From: Tragulus kanchil | Lineage: Eukaryota; Chordata; Mammalia; Artiodactyla; Tragulidae | Assembly (NCBI GenBank): GCA_022376925.1 | Contig: JAIOJX010000005.1 | Span: 9,266,501-9,330,500, forward strand | Length of the DNA stretch: 64,000 bases | Direction: 5' to 3' | In this document: positions 11,195 to 21,648 of the stretch, one piece after another | How positions within the stretch are numbered: position 1 is the first letter of the stretch | Layout of the letters: every line of letters begins with the position of its first letter | Program-made: the position numbers and the translations under genes | The notes under the pieces: model-generated | Seen by the model: only the letters and a program-made list of their open reading frames with translations | What the model was told of the DNA's origin: nothing | Databases searched by the model: none

Positions 11195-11218
11195 CAACTA
11201 ACTTTGGAATATCTTTGC

Positions 11219-11421
11219 ATGCTTCGTCACTCAGTCATGTGTGACTATTTGTGACCCTATGGACTATAGGTGACCTGGTTCCTCTGTCCATAGGACTCTC
11301 TAGGCAAGAATACTGGAATGGGTAGCCACTTCCTTCTCCAGATCTTCCTGACCCAGGGATTGAACCCAGGCCTCCTGCATTGAAGGCAGATTCTTTACCA
11401 TCTCAGTTACCAGAGAAGATC
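11219..11421 (-). mobile_element. Bov-tA-type SINE, reverse (third of three copies)
   Basis: Duplicate of 10065-10265 carried by duplication 5. Confidence 0.92.
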
Positions 11422-12355
11422 CATTGTTGCTGCTCTATTAGTCTTCCTGCTACTGGGAAAGAACATGAGCCTGACTTTGGGGCTAGTTGCTTTCACATCA
11501 ACACAAGTCCCTGTTGTGAGTCATTCCTTCATCTCCTCCTTCCCCTTCGCCCCTTGTCACCTCCATCACAGCTCTGAATGGCTCTTTCCGTTGCTGACTC
11601 ATTGCCCTGGTAGAGATATGAGACCAGCGGTGGAATCCTCTTCCCAGGCTCCTGGTGGAAATAGCCTCAGCCTTTTACTCAACTTCAAACTGCTCGGAGT
11701 GTCACAATCCACTTATTTCATTTAATTAAGATTTATTTAGCTTAATGCTGTGCTGGGAACTGACAAGAAAAGCCTTTGTTTCATTTAAATAAGATTTATT
11801 CAGCTCTTCTTTTATGCCAAGAATAGAGCTAAGGACAAGGGATAAAAATATATAAAGACTCATTCCTTGTCCACAAAAAAATGCTAAGTTTAGGAAGATG
11901 GAGTAGATCAATTTCAATTCAGGGTCATAGATGCTAGATGTTAGGAGAAGCATACAGGCGATGCTGGAGTGCCCAGAGAAAGAAAATCTCAATCATTGAG
12001 CTGCAGGAGTTCCACAAGGTGGCTGATAGTAATATGTACCCCTCCCCTCACATTTTGCTGTGTAAATAAAAGATGGATGTGTGTTCCAGGCAGAAGTGTT
12101 GGTGTGAATGAAGGCAAGAAGGCCCGAGGAGGTGAGGCTTTGGAACTGCATTCTGTTTAGCACATGGAGGGTACAGAACAAGACAGATGTGGTGGAAAAG
12201 CAGCTGAGAAACTTTTAGGACCTAGGACTTTGGGTCCTAAAAGTCTTTAGGCTCTAATTCATAATGCTGTGGGGAGCCAAAGGAGGGCTTTAGGCTAGGG
12301 CACCCCAGGATCTGATTTGCATATTGGAGGGCCCACTCCCGGCAGCCAGGAGAGG

Positions 12356-12905
12356 TTACAGCAGCAGAGAAAAGGCAAGAGGTAGGAAGGATCCTTAAGG
12401 GCCCAGGAAGTAACATAAACAAAAGTGGTAGGCATCTAGACAGGGCTCTGGAAGAAAAGATGGATATGAGAATGATGTAGGAGGTAAAAGAACTTCATGA
12501 AAGATTGTCTGCAGGAATGAGGAAGAGGGAGGAGACATAAGTGAGCCTGAGCTTCCAGTTTGGCCAAGTTGAGTGGACAAAGATGTCTCAGATACAGAAT
12601 ACACAAGAAGAGTAGGTTTGGGGGAATGATCATGACTTTGGTGTCGGAAATGCTGAGTTTGAGACATTTGTGAAACTTGGAGGCAGGGCTGGGAAGCAGG
12701 TTGGAAGTTGTCTTAAAGGATCTGCAGAGGAGTGGGCTGGGCTAGAGAACATGTTACAGATGGACACGGCCATCTCAGCTGGAGCTCTGGGTTTTGATGA
12801 CATCACCCAGGGAGGTGGTAGAGAGTGATCAGGTCAGAGGACCTCTGAGGACGAACCCTGAGGGAAAGATTTGTGGTTGGTCTCTACTGTCTCTGGCCTT
12901 GTTTA
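12356..12905. other. Unique or ancient repeat-like sequence
   Basis: Purine-rich text such as 'gatgacatcacccagggagg' and 'gaccgaaccctgag'-like wording resembles an old mammalian interspersed repeat. I cannot name it with confidence. No supported gene. Confidence 0.4.
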
Positions 12906-13120
12906 GGTCTTCCCAAATGGCTCAGAAAGTAAAGAATCTGCCTATGATGTAGGAGACCAGGATTCTGTCCCTGGGTTGGGAAGATTCCCTGGAGAAGGCA
13001 ATGGCTTCCTACTCTAGTGTTCTTGCTTGGGAAATCCCATGGACAGAGGAGCCTGGCAGGCTACATACATCCATTGGGCCGCAAAGAGCTGAACATGACA
13101 GAGCAACTAACACTTTCACT
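12906..13120 (+). mobile_element. Bov-tA-type SINE, forward
   Basis: The element has 'cttcccaaatggctcag', 'gggaagattccctggagaag', 'atcccatggacagaggagcc' and 'gagcaactaacactttcac' in order. It is full length and moderately diverged. Confidence 0.93.
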
Positions 13121-13840
13121 TTCTATTGGCTTGTTTAATTTTATTAAAATGGAGCCTCTGGAATATTTTTTGTTTTTTAATACTGACAGGAAAGAGCCAA
13201 AGGAGAACATCTGAAGATGTAAATGTATTGACTGCGCTGGGTATTATTCATTCTTAATTCTATCCTGTTCCCCACAATTGATTTAGGATATTTCTGGATC
13301 ATTTCTCCCCTTCCTGAATTTTCTCTGTTTCTTTCCAAACATTTTAGGTCAGCAGAGTATGTTGTAGATAAACTCAGATTGACTCTAAAAGAGTTGTTGC
13401 ATATCTGGACTATTCAAATTCATTGCAGTAGGAAGTTTAAAAGATCCTCCAAGGAAGATGAGTGATTTCACCACCACTTGCACCAAATATAATGGATGCA
13501 GACCTCTCTGTCTCTCTTCATCTGTCATCCACCCTGTGAACCTTGAGTTAAGCGTCAAGATAAATTGCAGTTACTAGGAAGTGACCTGGGAACCAGAGCT
13601 CTCTCCTCCTTCCATTTTCTGAAAATGAAGTAATGACAGGTGCACCCCCTTCACATCTATAATGAAAGTGAGCACAGACTGCACAGTTGTGAACTGTGAT
13701 CCCCCAAAGGGTTGATGTTCTTGATTCCAAAAGAGGGCACGTGTGTTTACATGTCAAATTTACATGGATATCAGACATTCTTAATGGCAGCACATGGCTG
13801 AATATTGCAGTCCAGCTCCCCAAACGTCTCAGGAAGAAGT
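13121..13840. other. Unique sequence, no feature seen
   Basis: No exon or repeat is recognised. The sequence recurs at about 14229-14950 as part of duplication 6. Confidence 0.5.
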
Positions 13841-14013
13841 TTTTTACAAATTTTCCTGAAAACTGTTACAGAGGGAGCCATCTCAGCTGGAGCTCTGGGT
13901 TTTGATGACATCACCCAGGGAGGTGGTAGAGAGTGATCAGGTCAGAGGACCTCTGAGGACGAACCCTGAGGGAAAGATTTGTGGTTGGTCTCTACTGTCT
14001 CTGGCCTTGTTTA

Positions 14014-14228
14014 GGTCTTCCCAAATGGCTCAGAAAGTAAAGAATCTGCCTATGATGTAGGAGACCAGGATTCTGTCCCTGGGTTGGGAAGATTCCCTGG
14101 AGAAGGCAATGGCTTCCTACTCTAGTGTTCTTGCTTGGGAAATCCCATGGACAGAGGAGCCTGGCAGGCTACATACATCCATTGGGCCGCAAAGAGCTGA
14201 ACATGACAGAGCAACTAACACTTTCACT
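14014..14228 (+). mobile_element. Bov-tA-type SINE, forward (copy of 12906-13120)
   Basis: Duplicate carried by duplication 6, with no change noticed. Confidence 0.93.
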
Positions 14229-14894
14229 TTCTATTGGCTTGTTTAATTTTATTAAAATGGAGCCTCTGGAATATTTTTTGTTTTTTAATACTGACAGGAA
14301 AGAGCCAAAGGAGAACATCTGAAGATGTAAATGTATTGACTGCGCTGGGTATTATTCATTCTTAATTCTATCCTGTTCCCCACAATTGATTTAGGATATT
14401 TCTGGATCATTTCTCCCCTTCCTGAATTTTCTCTGTTTCTTTCCAAACATTTTAGGTCAGCAGAGTATGTTGTAGATAAACTCAGATTGACTCTAAAAGA
14501 GTTGTTGCATATCTGGACTATTCAAATTCATTGCAGTAGGAAGTTTAAAAAGATCCTCCAAGGAAGATGAGTGATTTCACCACCACTTGCACCAAATATA
14601 ATGGATGCAGACCTCTCTGTCTCTCTTCATCTGTCATCCACCCTGTGAACCTTGAGTTAAGCGTCAAGATAAATTGCAGTTACTAGGAAGTGACCTGGGA
14701 ACCAGAGCTCTCTCCTCCTTCCATTTTCTGAAAATGAAGTAATGACAGGTGCACCCCCTTCACATCTATAATGAAAGTGAGCACAGACTGCACAGTTGTG
14801 AACTGTGATCCCCCAAAGGGTTGATGTTCTTGATTCCAAAAGAGGGCACGTGTGTTTACATGTCAAATTTACATGGATATCAGACATTCTTAAT

Positions 14895-17002
14895 GGCAGC
14901 ACATGGCTGAATATTGCAGTCCAGCTCCCCAAACGTCTCAGGGAAGAAGTCTCTCCTTTTTGCCCTTGATTCATGGGAAGGATGGTCTGTCCCATGAAGC
15001 TTTGTCACTAAAAACTCCACTTTGGCAGCTGGGAAAGACCTTATACAGCAGCATCATTTCACACTCCCTGTGTTGGAAAGATCGGTTTGAAATACGATGG
15101 CTTTCAATGCTGATAAGGACATTCCACAGGAGGATGGAGACTGGGGTCAGCTTGAGGAAGGAGGGCTGCAGCCTCACCCTGAGCATGGTCCTTGTGTCAG
15201 GCCAGTGAAAAGGAGTAATTGGCTGAGTTTTCATTCATCGCAGACACCATGACCTGGCCTGGGCTTATTTTTCTTGAAAACCTTTGGAATTACAGCCAAC
15301 ATGCCTCCCATGGAGCTCATGCACCTCTGCTAGCCTTTCACTGTGGCCATTATTATTATTATAGGGGTGACAGGCACACAGAGTCACACGTGAGCTATCA
15401 CTTCCTTTGCTGAGAACAACAGGAGGAGACAAAAAAATAAAAAGCCCTTGGGAAAAGAATCTATCTAGACATTTGCAAGCCGATTAGCAGACTGAGCCAT
15501 GTGTCCTGAGGACAGAAAAATGCCTCTGAAGGTGACCTCGCGTCTACAAGCTTCACTGCGCATCTTGCTGCTATTGGGCAAGTGATGTTCAGGGGTTCAG
15601 AGAAAATCCTTTCTCTTCATAAATGAGAATGAAGAGCAGAGGTACTGAGAGCGCTCGTCCAACCAGACTTCCAGAATAACAGAAAGTAAGATGGCCTTGT
15701 CATTTTGTACCATCGGGGACAAGGACCCCTCCCAGGCTATCAGACATGGGGTTTCTCACGGGCGCTCTGGTCTCCATCTTTGTTGCCATATTCGTGGTGC
15801 ATCGCTCCACGCATGGTGGGGTTCAGACTTCCTTCCTTCCCTGTCTTCCTCCTCTGCTGTCCTTGCCTCCCTCCCCTTCCTGTTCTCTGTTTCTACCCCC
15901 TCCTCACTCCTTTCCTTCTCTCCCAGGCATTGTATTTAAGAACAGTCGGCAGCACATGGCTGAATATTGCAGTCCAGCTCCCAAACGTCTCAGGAAGAAG
16001 TCTCTCCTTTTGCCCTTGATTCATGGGAAGGATGGTCTGTCCCATGAAGCTTTGTCACTAAAAACTCCACTTTGGCAGCTGGGAAAGACCTTATACAGCA
16101 GCATCATTTCACACTCCCTGTGTTGGAAAGATCGGTTTGAAATACGATGGCTTTCAATGCTGATAAGGACATTCCACAGGAGGATGGAGACTGGGGTCAG
16201 CTTGAGGAAGGAGGGCTGCAGCCTCACCCTGAGCATGGTCCTTGTGTCAGGCCAGTGAAAAGGAGTAATTGGCTGAGTTTTCATTCATCGCAGACACCAT
16301 GACCTGGCCTGGGCTTATTTTTCTTGAAAACCTTTGGAATTACAGCCAACATGCCTCCCATGGAGCTCATGCACCTCTGCTAGCCTTTCACTGTGGCCAT
16401 TATTATTATTATAGGGGTGACAGGCACACAGAGTCACACGTGAGCTATCACTTCCTTTGCTGAGAACAACAGGAGGAGACAAAAAAATAAAAAGCCCTTG
16501 GGAAAAGAATCTATCTAGACATTTGCAAGCCGATGAGCAGACTGAGCCATGTGTCCTGAGGACAGAAAAATGCCTCTGAAGGTGACCTCGCGTCTACAAG
16601 CTTCACTGCGCATCTTGCTGCTATTGGGCAAGTGATGTTCAGGGGTTCAGAGAAAATCCTTTCTCTTCATAAATGAGAATGAAGAGCAGAGGTACTGAGA
16701 GCGCTCGTCCAACCAGACTTCCAGAATAACAGAAAGTAAGATGGCCTTGTCATTTTGTACCATCGGGGACAAGGACCCCTCCCAGGCTATCAGACATGGG
16801 GTTTCTCACGGGCGCTCTGGTCTCCATCTTTGTTGCCATATTCGTGGTGCATCGCTCCACGCATGGTGGGGTTCAGACTTCCTTCCTTCCCTGTCTTCCT
16901 CCTCTGCTGTCCTTGCCTCCCTCCCCTTCCTGTTCTCTGTTTCTACCCCCTCCTCACTCCTTTCCTTCTCTCCCAGGCATTGTATTTAAGAACAGTCGGC
17001 AG
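14895..17002. repeat. Local direct duplication 7 (spacing 1053 bp, clean tandem)
   Basis: Copy A is 14895-15947 and copy B 15948-17002, with a GGCAG microhomology at the join. Near the left edge copy B is shorter in three homopolymers (CCCC/CCC, GGG/GG, TTTTT/TTTT). One T/G change lies at 15495/16545. The first 50 bases also overlap the end of duplication 6, so that segment occurs three times (about 13788, 14895, 15948). Confidence 0.95.
14951..15947. other. Unique sequence, no gene supported
   Basis: No mobile element is recognised. A C/T-rich tract at 15830-15935 gives proline/serine-rich forward frames, the longest (170 codons) crossing the duplication join at 15948. The tract and surrounding DNA repeat at 16000-17000. 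I see no splice-flanked conserved exon. Confidence 0.5.
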
Positions 17003-17039
17003 AGCCTCATGCTGGGTGAATTTCAGCAACTGTGTGTAC

Positions 17040-17252
17040 AAACTAAGTCACTTCAGTCGTGTCTGACTCAGCGACCCGTGGACTGTCGCTCGCCAGGCTC
17101 CTCCGTCCATGGGCTTCTCCAGGCAAGCACACTGGAGTGGGGTGCACCGCCCTCCTCTAGGGGATCCTCCTGACCTAGAGATGGAACCTGCATCTCTTCT
17201 GTCTCCTGCAGTGGAGGTGGGGTCTTTACCACTAGCGCCACCTGGGAGGCCC
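17040..17252 (-). mobile_element. Bov-tA-type SINE, reverse
   Basis: It runs from 'aagtcacttcagtcgtgtct' through 'ctccgtccatgggcttctcc' to 'taccactagcgccacctggg'. A short insertion near the head ('cttctgtctcctgcagtgga') replaces the usual text. Confidence 0.92.
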
Positions 17253-17384
17253 TTCTGCAACAGACATCCTCCTAAATTTAAAGGAAAAAAAAATTCCCAA
17301 GACAAAGGAATTTATTTCTAGCTCACTTCTGTGCCACTTGCAATACGTTTGGGTTTCTGCACTTTAAAAATGGCAGTGATTGTT

Positions 17385-17680
17385 GTTTTTTTTTTTTATA
17401 TGCAGAACATTTATTTTCTCCCCATTGTGCCTCTTTTATTTTTATATTTATTTTCATCCGTCTTTATTCTTTGGACTGTGTGGGCCTCCCATTGCAGTGG
17501 CCTCTCTCCTTGCAGAGCACTGGGTCTGGGCGCATGCACTCCAGAGCGTTGGCGCGTCATTGGACACACCAGTCCACCTGCTCCGTGGCATGTGGGATCT
17601 TCCCAGGCCAGGGATTGAACTGGTGCCCCTTACACTGCAAGGCGGATTCTCTACTCACTGGACTACCAGGGGAAGCCCAA
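17385..17680 (-). mobile_element. GC-rich CHR-like SINE, reverse
   Basis: A T-rich tail (17385-17398) precedes 'gtgtgggcctcccattgc', the core 'gggcgcatgcactccagag', and the head end 'ggactaccaggggaagccc'. Confidence 0.9.
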
Positions 17681-17689
17681 TGACCATTT

Positions 17690-18564
17690 ATTCAGCATGA
17701 TCAGGCCCAGTCATGGCCACCTAATCCATTGCTTCATTTCTTCATTCACGAATATTTATTCTGCCCCTGTTACCCACTAAACTCTGGGATTACAGCAGTA
17801 GATAAACACCGAAGATTGTCCTCATGAACCTCTGGGGGTGGGAGAGAGAAGCCATATACAAACAAACAACCCATCAGTAAACGTGCATCACACACATAAT
17901 GAATGACCAGGAGAAACAAGCAACATAAGGTACATAGGGAGTGGCCAGTGGAGAGGTGGACGCCTTTACAACGTAGACTGGAGCAGGTCTTGCGGAAGCT
18001 GAGAGGACAAGCGTTGAGAGACTCTGTTGACAGCCATGTCGATTCTGCCTCTTCAGTGCTGACCACACTCCCTGCAGGTGTCCAGTAATGTTAAGTGAGT
18101 AAAGGAGAGAAGAGTCGCTTTTGACATGTTCGTTCAGTTTCTCTCTAAAAATTTCTATGAAATTGTTGAAAGAGGAATGCTCCAAGACTAGGAGGATTAA
18201 ATTAGACCCTTGTGCTCCCGTTTCCAACCCCGGAGGTCCCACGATCTGATGCTTATCAAACTGAAGGTTGTAACCCATTAGTGGGGCCAGAAGTCAACTC
18301 AAGGGTTGTGGCCAGAACTTTTGTATGCTAATGATTCTTTCCCGAGGGGTAATTAGCGAGCATGCAGTCACTTGCGAAAAAGGACCAGCCAAGGCAAAGG
18401 CCTCTAGTCTGAGAGTTGCTGACTGTTCAGAATAGTAGGGAGCAGAAGGATTGATGGCGTGATGGGAAAGGAGGTCACAAAGCAGGCTGGGGAGAGACTT
18501 CTGGAAGTCCTGGAGGCCATGGTGAGTACCTTGAGCTTCCCTCTGAATCAGATAGAAAGCCAGG
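17690..18564. other. Unique sequence with likely L2/MIR-age remnants
   Basis: 17735-17890 ('tcattcacgaatatttattc', 'gggattacagcagtagataa') looks like a reversed 3' end of an ancient mammalian repeat, probably L2. The rest to 18564 is purine-rich, with phrases typical of the same class. No exon is supported. Confidence 0.45.
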
Positions 18565-18606
18565 AAAAATGTGCCAAGGCAAGCAGGATAGGTCTCCAGC
18601 GTCATA

Positions 18607-18785
18607 CAGTGGTTAAGTCCTTTGGCCTGAGACCAGGCTGCCCCTGTGGGATCACGCCTCTGCGGCTTGCTGGTTGTGTGATGGGGGTGACTTACTTTTG
18701 CCTTCCGTATAATACCTTTTACCTACCCCCTAGGGTGGTTATAAGGATTCTATACATCAGTATTTGTAAACTACCTACTCATTAA
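18607..18785 (+). mobile_element. MIR element, forward
   Basis: It matches MIR layout: 'cagtggttaagtc' head, 'gcttgctggttgtgtgatgg', 'cttacttttgccttc', then 'agggtggttataaggattc'. It is ancient and diverged, as expected for MIR. Confidence 0.8.
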
Positions 18786-18854
18786 ATATATTGAATAATT
18801 ATATTTTTAAAGGAACTCTAAAAGTTTTGACCACATTTTCAGTGGTTAACAGGG

Positions 18855-19075
18855 CTTTCCCTGTGTTGCTAGTGGTGAAAAATTTGCTTGTTAATGCAGG
18901 AGATGTAAGAGACTTTGTTCGATCCCTACCTCGGGAAGATCCCCTGGCAGAGGACATAGCAACCCACTCCAGCATTTTTGCCTGGAGACTCCCATGGACA
19001 GAGGTGCCTGTTGGGTCACAGTCCATGGGATCTCAACTAAGTGGACATGACTTAACAACGAAACAACAACAAAAC
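18855..19075 (+). mobile_element. Bov-tA-type SINE, forward
   Basis: Full-length forward element with 'gggctttccctgtg' head, 'gggaagatcccctggcagag', 'cccatggacagaggtgcctg', and a (CAA)n tail at 19057-19073. Its tail abuts a reverse SINE, making an inverted pair. Confidence 0.93.
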
Positions 19076-19094
19076 AGAGCATACTCGTTTCCTG

Positions 19095-19312
19095 TGTGTG
19101 CTAAGTTGCTTCAGTCATATCTGACTCTGTACAACCCTGTGGACCATGGCCCACCAGGGTCCTCTGTCCATGGAGTTTCCCAGACAAGAATACTGGAGTT
19201 GCCATTTCCTTCTCCAGGGGATTTTCCTGACCCAGGGATCAAACCGGTGTCTCCTGAGGCTCCTGCATTGGCAGGCTGGTTCTTTACCACTGCACCCCCT
19301 CCCTGGGAGGCC
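19095..19312 (-). mobile_element. Bov-tA-type SINE, reverse
   Basis: It runs from 'gtgtgctaagttgcttcagt' to 'actgcaccccctccctggga'. A small internal repeat of 'ctcctg(c/a)' near the head is unusual. Together with 18855-19075 it forms a tail-to-tail inverted repeat separated by about 20 bp. Confidence 0.93.
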
Positions 19313-19679
19313 CCAGCCTCCAACTTCATGTGTTGTCCAAACCCTTTGCCCAGCAGGTGACTGAGAAGCTGTAGCAAATCCTTTACAATTTAAGGTGGTT
19401 GCCAGTCGAAGCGCTCACCTCGGTCTCTGATGTACACTTCTCTCCTCCTGTAATTAACCCGTCAACACCAGCAGTTAATAAACCTAGGGGGTTGCCAACA
19501 CTGATCAACGTGAGGAAATGGGATCCTGTGGGAAAATGTCACAGCAAAGTATCAGAAGCATTTTGAAAAATCTGTTCTGATTCAGCTGACTTAAGTAAGA
19601 CAAATCCTCCTTGGTGAGTTGAGATTACCAAGCACCTGCTTGGATAGCCTTATGTATCACCACATTTTAATTGCCTGGT
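19313..19679. other. Unique sequence, no feature seen
   Basis: Nothing recognised. It recurs at 20437-20803, and its last 60 bases recur again near 21847-21906. Confidence 0.5.
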
Positions 19680-19730
19680 TGAATCGAAAAAAATGTGCCA
19701 AGGCAAGCAGGATAGGTCTCCAGCGTCATA

Positions 19731-19909
19731 CAGTGGTTAAGTCCTTTGGCCTGAGACCAGGCTGCCCCTGTGGGATCACGCCTCTGCGGCTTGCTGGTTG
19801 TGTGATGGGGGTGACTTACTTTTGCCTTCCGTATAATACCTTTTACCTACCCCCTAGGGTGGTTATAAGGATTCTATACATCAGTATTTGTAAACTACCT
19901 ACTCATTAA
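19731..19909 (+). mobile_element. MIR element, forward (copy of 18607-18785)
   Basis: Duplicate carried by duplication 8. Confidence 0.8.
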
Positions 19910-19978
19910 ATATATTGAATAATTATATTTTTAAAGGAACTCTAAAAGTTTTGACCACATTTTCAGTGGTTAACAGGG

Positions 19979-20199
19979 CTTTCCCTGTGGTGCTAGTGGT
20001 GAAAAATTTGCTTGTTAATGCAGGAGATGTAAGAGACTTTGTTCGATCCCTACCTCGGGAAGATCCCCTGGCAGAGGACATAGCAACCCACTCCAGCATT
20101 TTTGCCTGGAGACTCCCATGGACAGAGGTGCCTGTTGGGTCACAGTCCATGGGATCTCAACTAAGTGGACATGACTTAACAATGAAACAACAACAAAAC
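19979..20199 (+). mobile_element. Bov-tA-type SINE, forward (copy of 18855-19075)
   Basis: Duplicate in duplication 8. It carries both substitutions noted for that pair. Confidence 0.93.
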
Positions 20200-20218
20200 A
20201 GAGCATACTCGTTTCCTG

Positions 20219-20436
20219 TGTGTGCTAAGTTGCTTCAGTCATATCTGACTCTGTACAACCCTGTGGACCATGGCCCACCAGGGTCCTCTGTCCATGGAGT
20301 TTCCCAGACAAGAATACTGGAGTTGCCATTTCCTTCTCCAGGGGATTTTCCTGACCCAGGGATCAAACCGGTGTCTCCTGAGGCTCCTGCATTGGCAGGC
20401 TGGTTCTTTACCACTGCACCCCCTCCCTGGGAGGCC
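20219..20436 (-). mobile_element. Bov-tA-type SINE, reverse (copy of 19095-19312)
   Basis: Duplicate in duplication 8, with no change noticed. Confidence 0.93.
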
Positions 20437-20904
20437 CCAGCCTCCAACTTCATGTGTTGTCCAAACCCTTTGCCCAGCAGGTGACTGAGAAGCTGTAGCA
20501 AATCCTTTACAATTTAAGGTGGTTGCCAGTCGAAGCGCTCACCTCGGTCTCTGATGTACACTTCTCTCCTCCTGTAATTAACCCGTCAACACCAGCAGTT
20601 AATAAACCTAGGGGGTTGCCAACACTGATCAACGTGAGGAAATGGGATCCTGTGGGAAAATGTCACAGCAAAGTATCAGAAGCATTTTGAAAAATCTGTT
20701 CTGATTCAGCTGACTTAAGTAAGACAAATCCTCCTTGGTGAGTTGAGATTACCAAGCACCTGCTTGGATAGCCTTATGTATCACCACATTTTAATTGCCT
20801 GGTGTGGTTTCATTAAAGCCTGAGATCTTAATTCCCACAAATGATTTCCATAGCGTGCACACTGAGAGGTCATGTACCTGCTGAAGATGGATTTCACCAC
20901 ACTA

Positions 20905-21022
20905 AAGTGTTAGCTGCTCAGTCACATCCGACTCTTTGAAGCCCCATGGACTGTAGCCCACCAGGTTCCTCTATTCATGGGATTTCCCAGGCAAGAATAC
21001 TGGAGTGCATTTCCTCCTCCAG
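20905..21022 (-). mobile_element. Bov-tA SINE, reverse, 3' part split by an LTR
   Basis: It runs from 'gttagctgctcagtcacatc' to 'gcatttcctcctccag' and then stops in mid-element. The missing head resumes at about 21649 ('ggggtcttcccaaccc...'), after the LTR-like insert. Confidence 0.88.
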
Positions 21023-21648
21023 ATGATAGGGACAGAGTAGAATAGGTAGGTGGTTGGAGAGTCCTAGTAGGGGACGGTAGGTAGAAGGGAGACACCTGAG
21101 AAAGATTGGGAGGCCAGTGAGTTGATGATAACTCAGGAGAGCTGCTCCTTGTTCAGTAAAGCAGGCTCAACTGGGTATAAACAGCTGATGAAGGAGGATC
21201 TGGCAAAGAAGGAACTAATGATGTATGCCTTGCATCTGTGTCTACTTGAGGGGAGGCGGTCTTCTACCATCCTATATATATGGCTGCCCGCTCAGTCAAA
21301 GAGAGAGCAGAGCAGAGCAGAGCTTTCCTTCCCTTCCGTCTGCTTGCACGTCTTACAAGTACCCTAATAAATCCTCTTTTTGTCTATCACTCTGCTTCTT
21401 GCTGAATTCCTTCTGCGTGGAGGCACGAGGAACCTGAGCCTCGGTGGGTCCAGATGTTCGGTGAGTGCTGGATTAAGTCCCGGCCGCGTGGGTTTGAGTC
21501 CCAGACAGGGTTTTGGCCGGGATTGAGTCCTGACTACGTGGGTTCAAGTCCCAACCAGGGTTCTGGCTGGGTTCAAGTCCCAGCCACATAGGGTTCGATC
21601 AGGTCTGGGCCCCAGGTTTAAGTCTCAAATTGAGGTAAAACCGTTTCA
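21023..21648 (+). mobile_element. Solo-LTR-like endogenous retroviral element
   Basis: This roughly 625-bp insert interrupts a Bov-tA SINE. It has LTR organisation in order: a U3-like part, TATA box 'ctatatatat' (21272-21281), a GAGCA-rich tract, polyadenylation signal AATAAA (21366-21371), and a downstream part with 50-bp tandem repeats (21470-21615). The wording resembles a bovine BTLTR1-type LTR, recalled and not aligned. No gag, pol or env sequence is next to it, so it is a solo LTR. The exact ends and target-site duplication are unclear. Confidence 0.75.
21470..21635 (+). repeat. 50-bp tandem repeat inside the LTR
   Basis: Units start at 21470, 21520 and 21570 (50 bp each, third partial, then a fragment to 21635). 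Each unit contains two motifs of the form GG-T-T-N-A-G-T-C-C, such as 'gggttcaagtccc', which resemble the tRNA T-arm/B-box. The array is repeated at 22583-22748 and 23660-23822 by overlapping duplications. Confidence 0.85.

Larger units (their letters stand above)
10047..12355. repeat. Local direct duplication 5 (spacing 1154-1161 bp)
   Basis: Copy A is 10047-11194 and copy B 11201-12355, with a 6-base filler 'caacta'. Copy A is shorter at 'gctcagtg' (versus 'gctcggagtg'), at 'gctgtggagcc' (versus 'gctgtggggagcc') and at 'ggccctcccgg' (versus 'gggcccactcccgg'). Copy A overlaps copy B of duplication 4. Confidence 0.95.
12752..14950. repeat. Local direct duplication 6 (spacing about 1108-1112 bp)
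   Basis: Copy A is about 12752-13840 and copy B about 13864-14950. The left edge of copy B ('gttacagagggagcc') is a shortened version of copy A's 'gttacagatggacacggcc'. The filler at 13841-13863 is unrelated A/T-rich sequence. Differences include an A-run near 13440/14549. Confidence 0.93.
18565..20803. repeat. Local direct duplication 8 (spacing 1124 bp)
   Basis: Copy A is 18565-19679 and copy B 19689-20803, with a 9-base filler at 19680-19688 and an A-run at the left edge. Two substitutions were seen: 'ctgtgttgct' versus 'ctgtggtgct', and 'acaacgaaac' versus 'acaatgaaac'. No length change, unlike most other pairs. Confidence 0.95.

Noticed and set aside
15746..16258. 170-codon forward frame
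   Set aside because: It crosses the duplication 7 join, and the first part is a C/T-rich tract. The frame does not persist in the second copy (16796-17173).
18791..19360. 189-codon forward frame, also present at 19915-20484
   Set aside because: It runs from MIR flank through a forward and then a reverse Bov-tA SINE. The encoded text is translated SINE sequence, and the second copy is just duplication 8.
21470..21635. Possible cluster of tRNA genes from repeated T-arm-like motifs
   Set aside because: The motifs recur every 22-28 bp, too close for tRNAs. No acceptor stem, D-arm or anticodon arm can be drawn. It is a 50-bp tandem repeat in an LTR.
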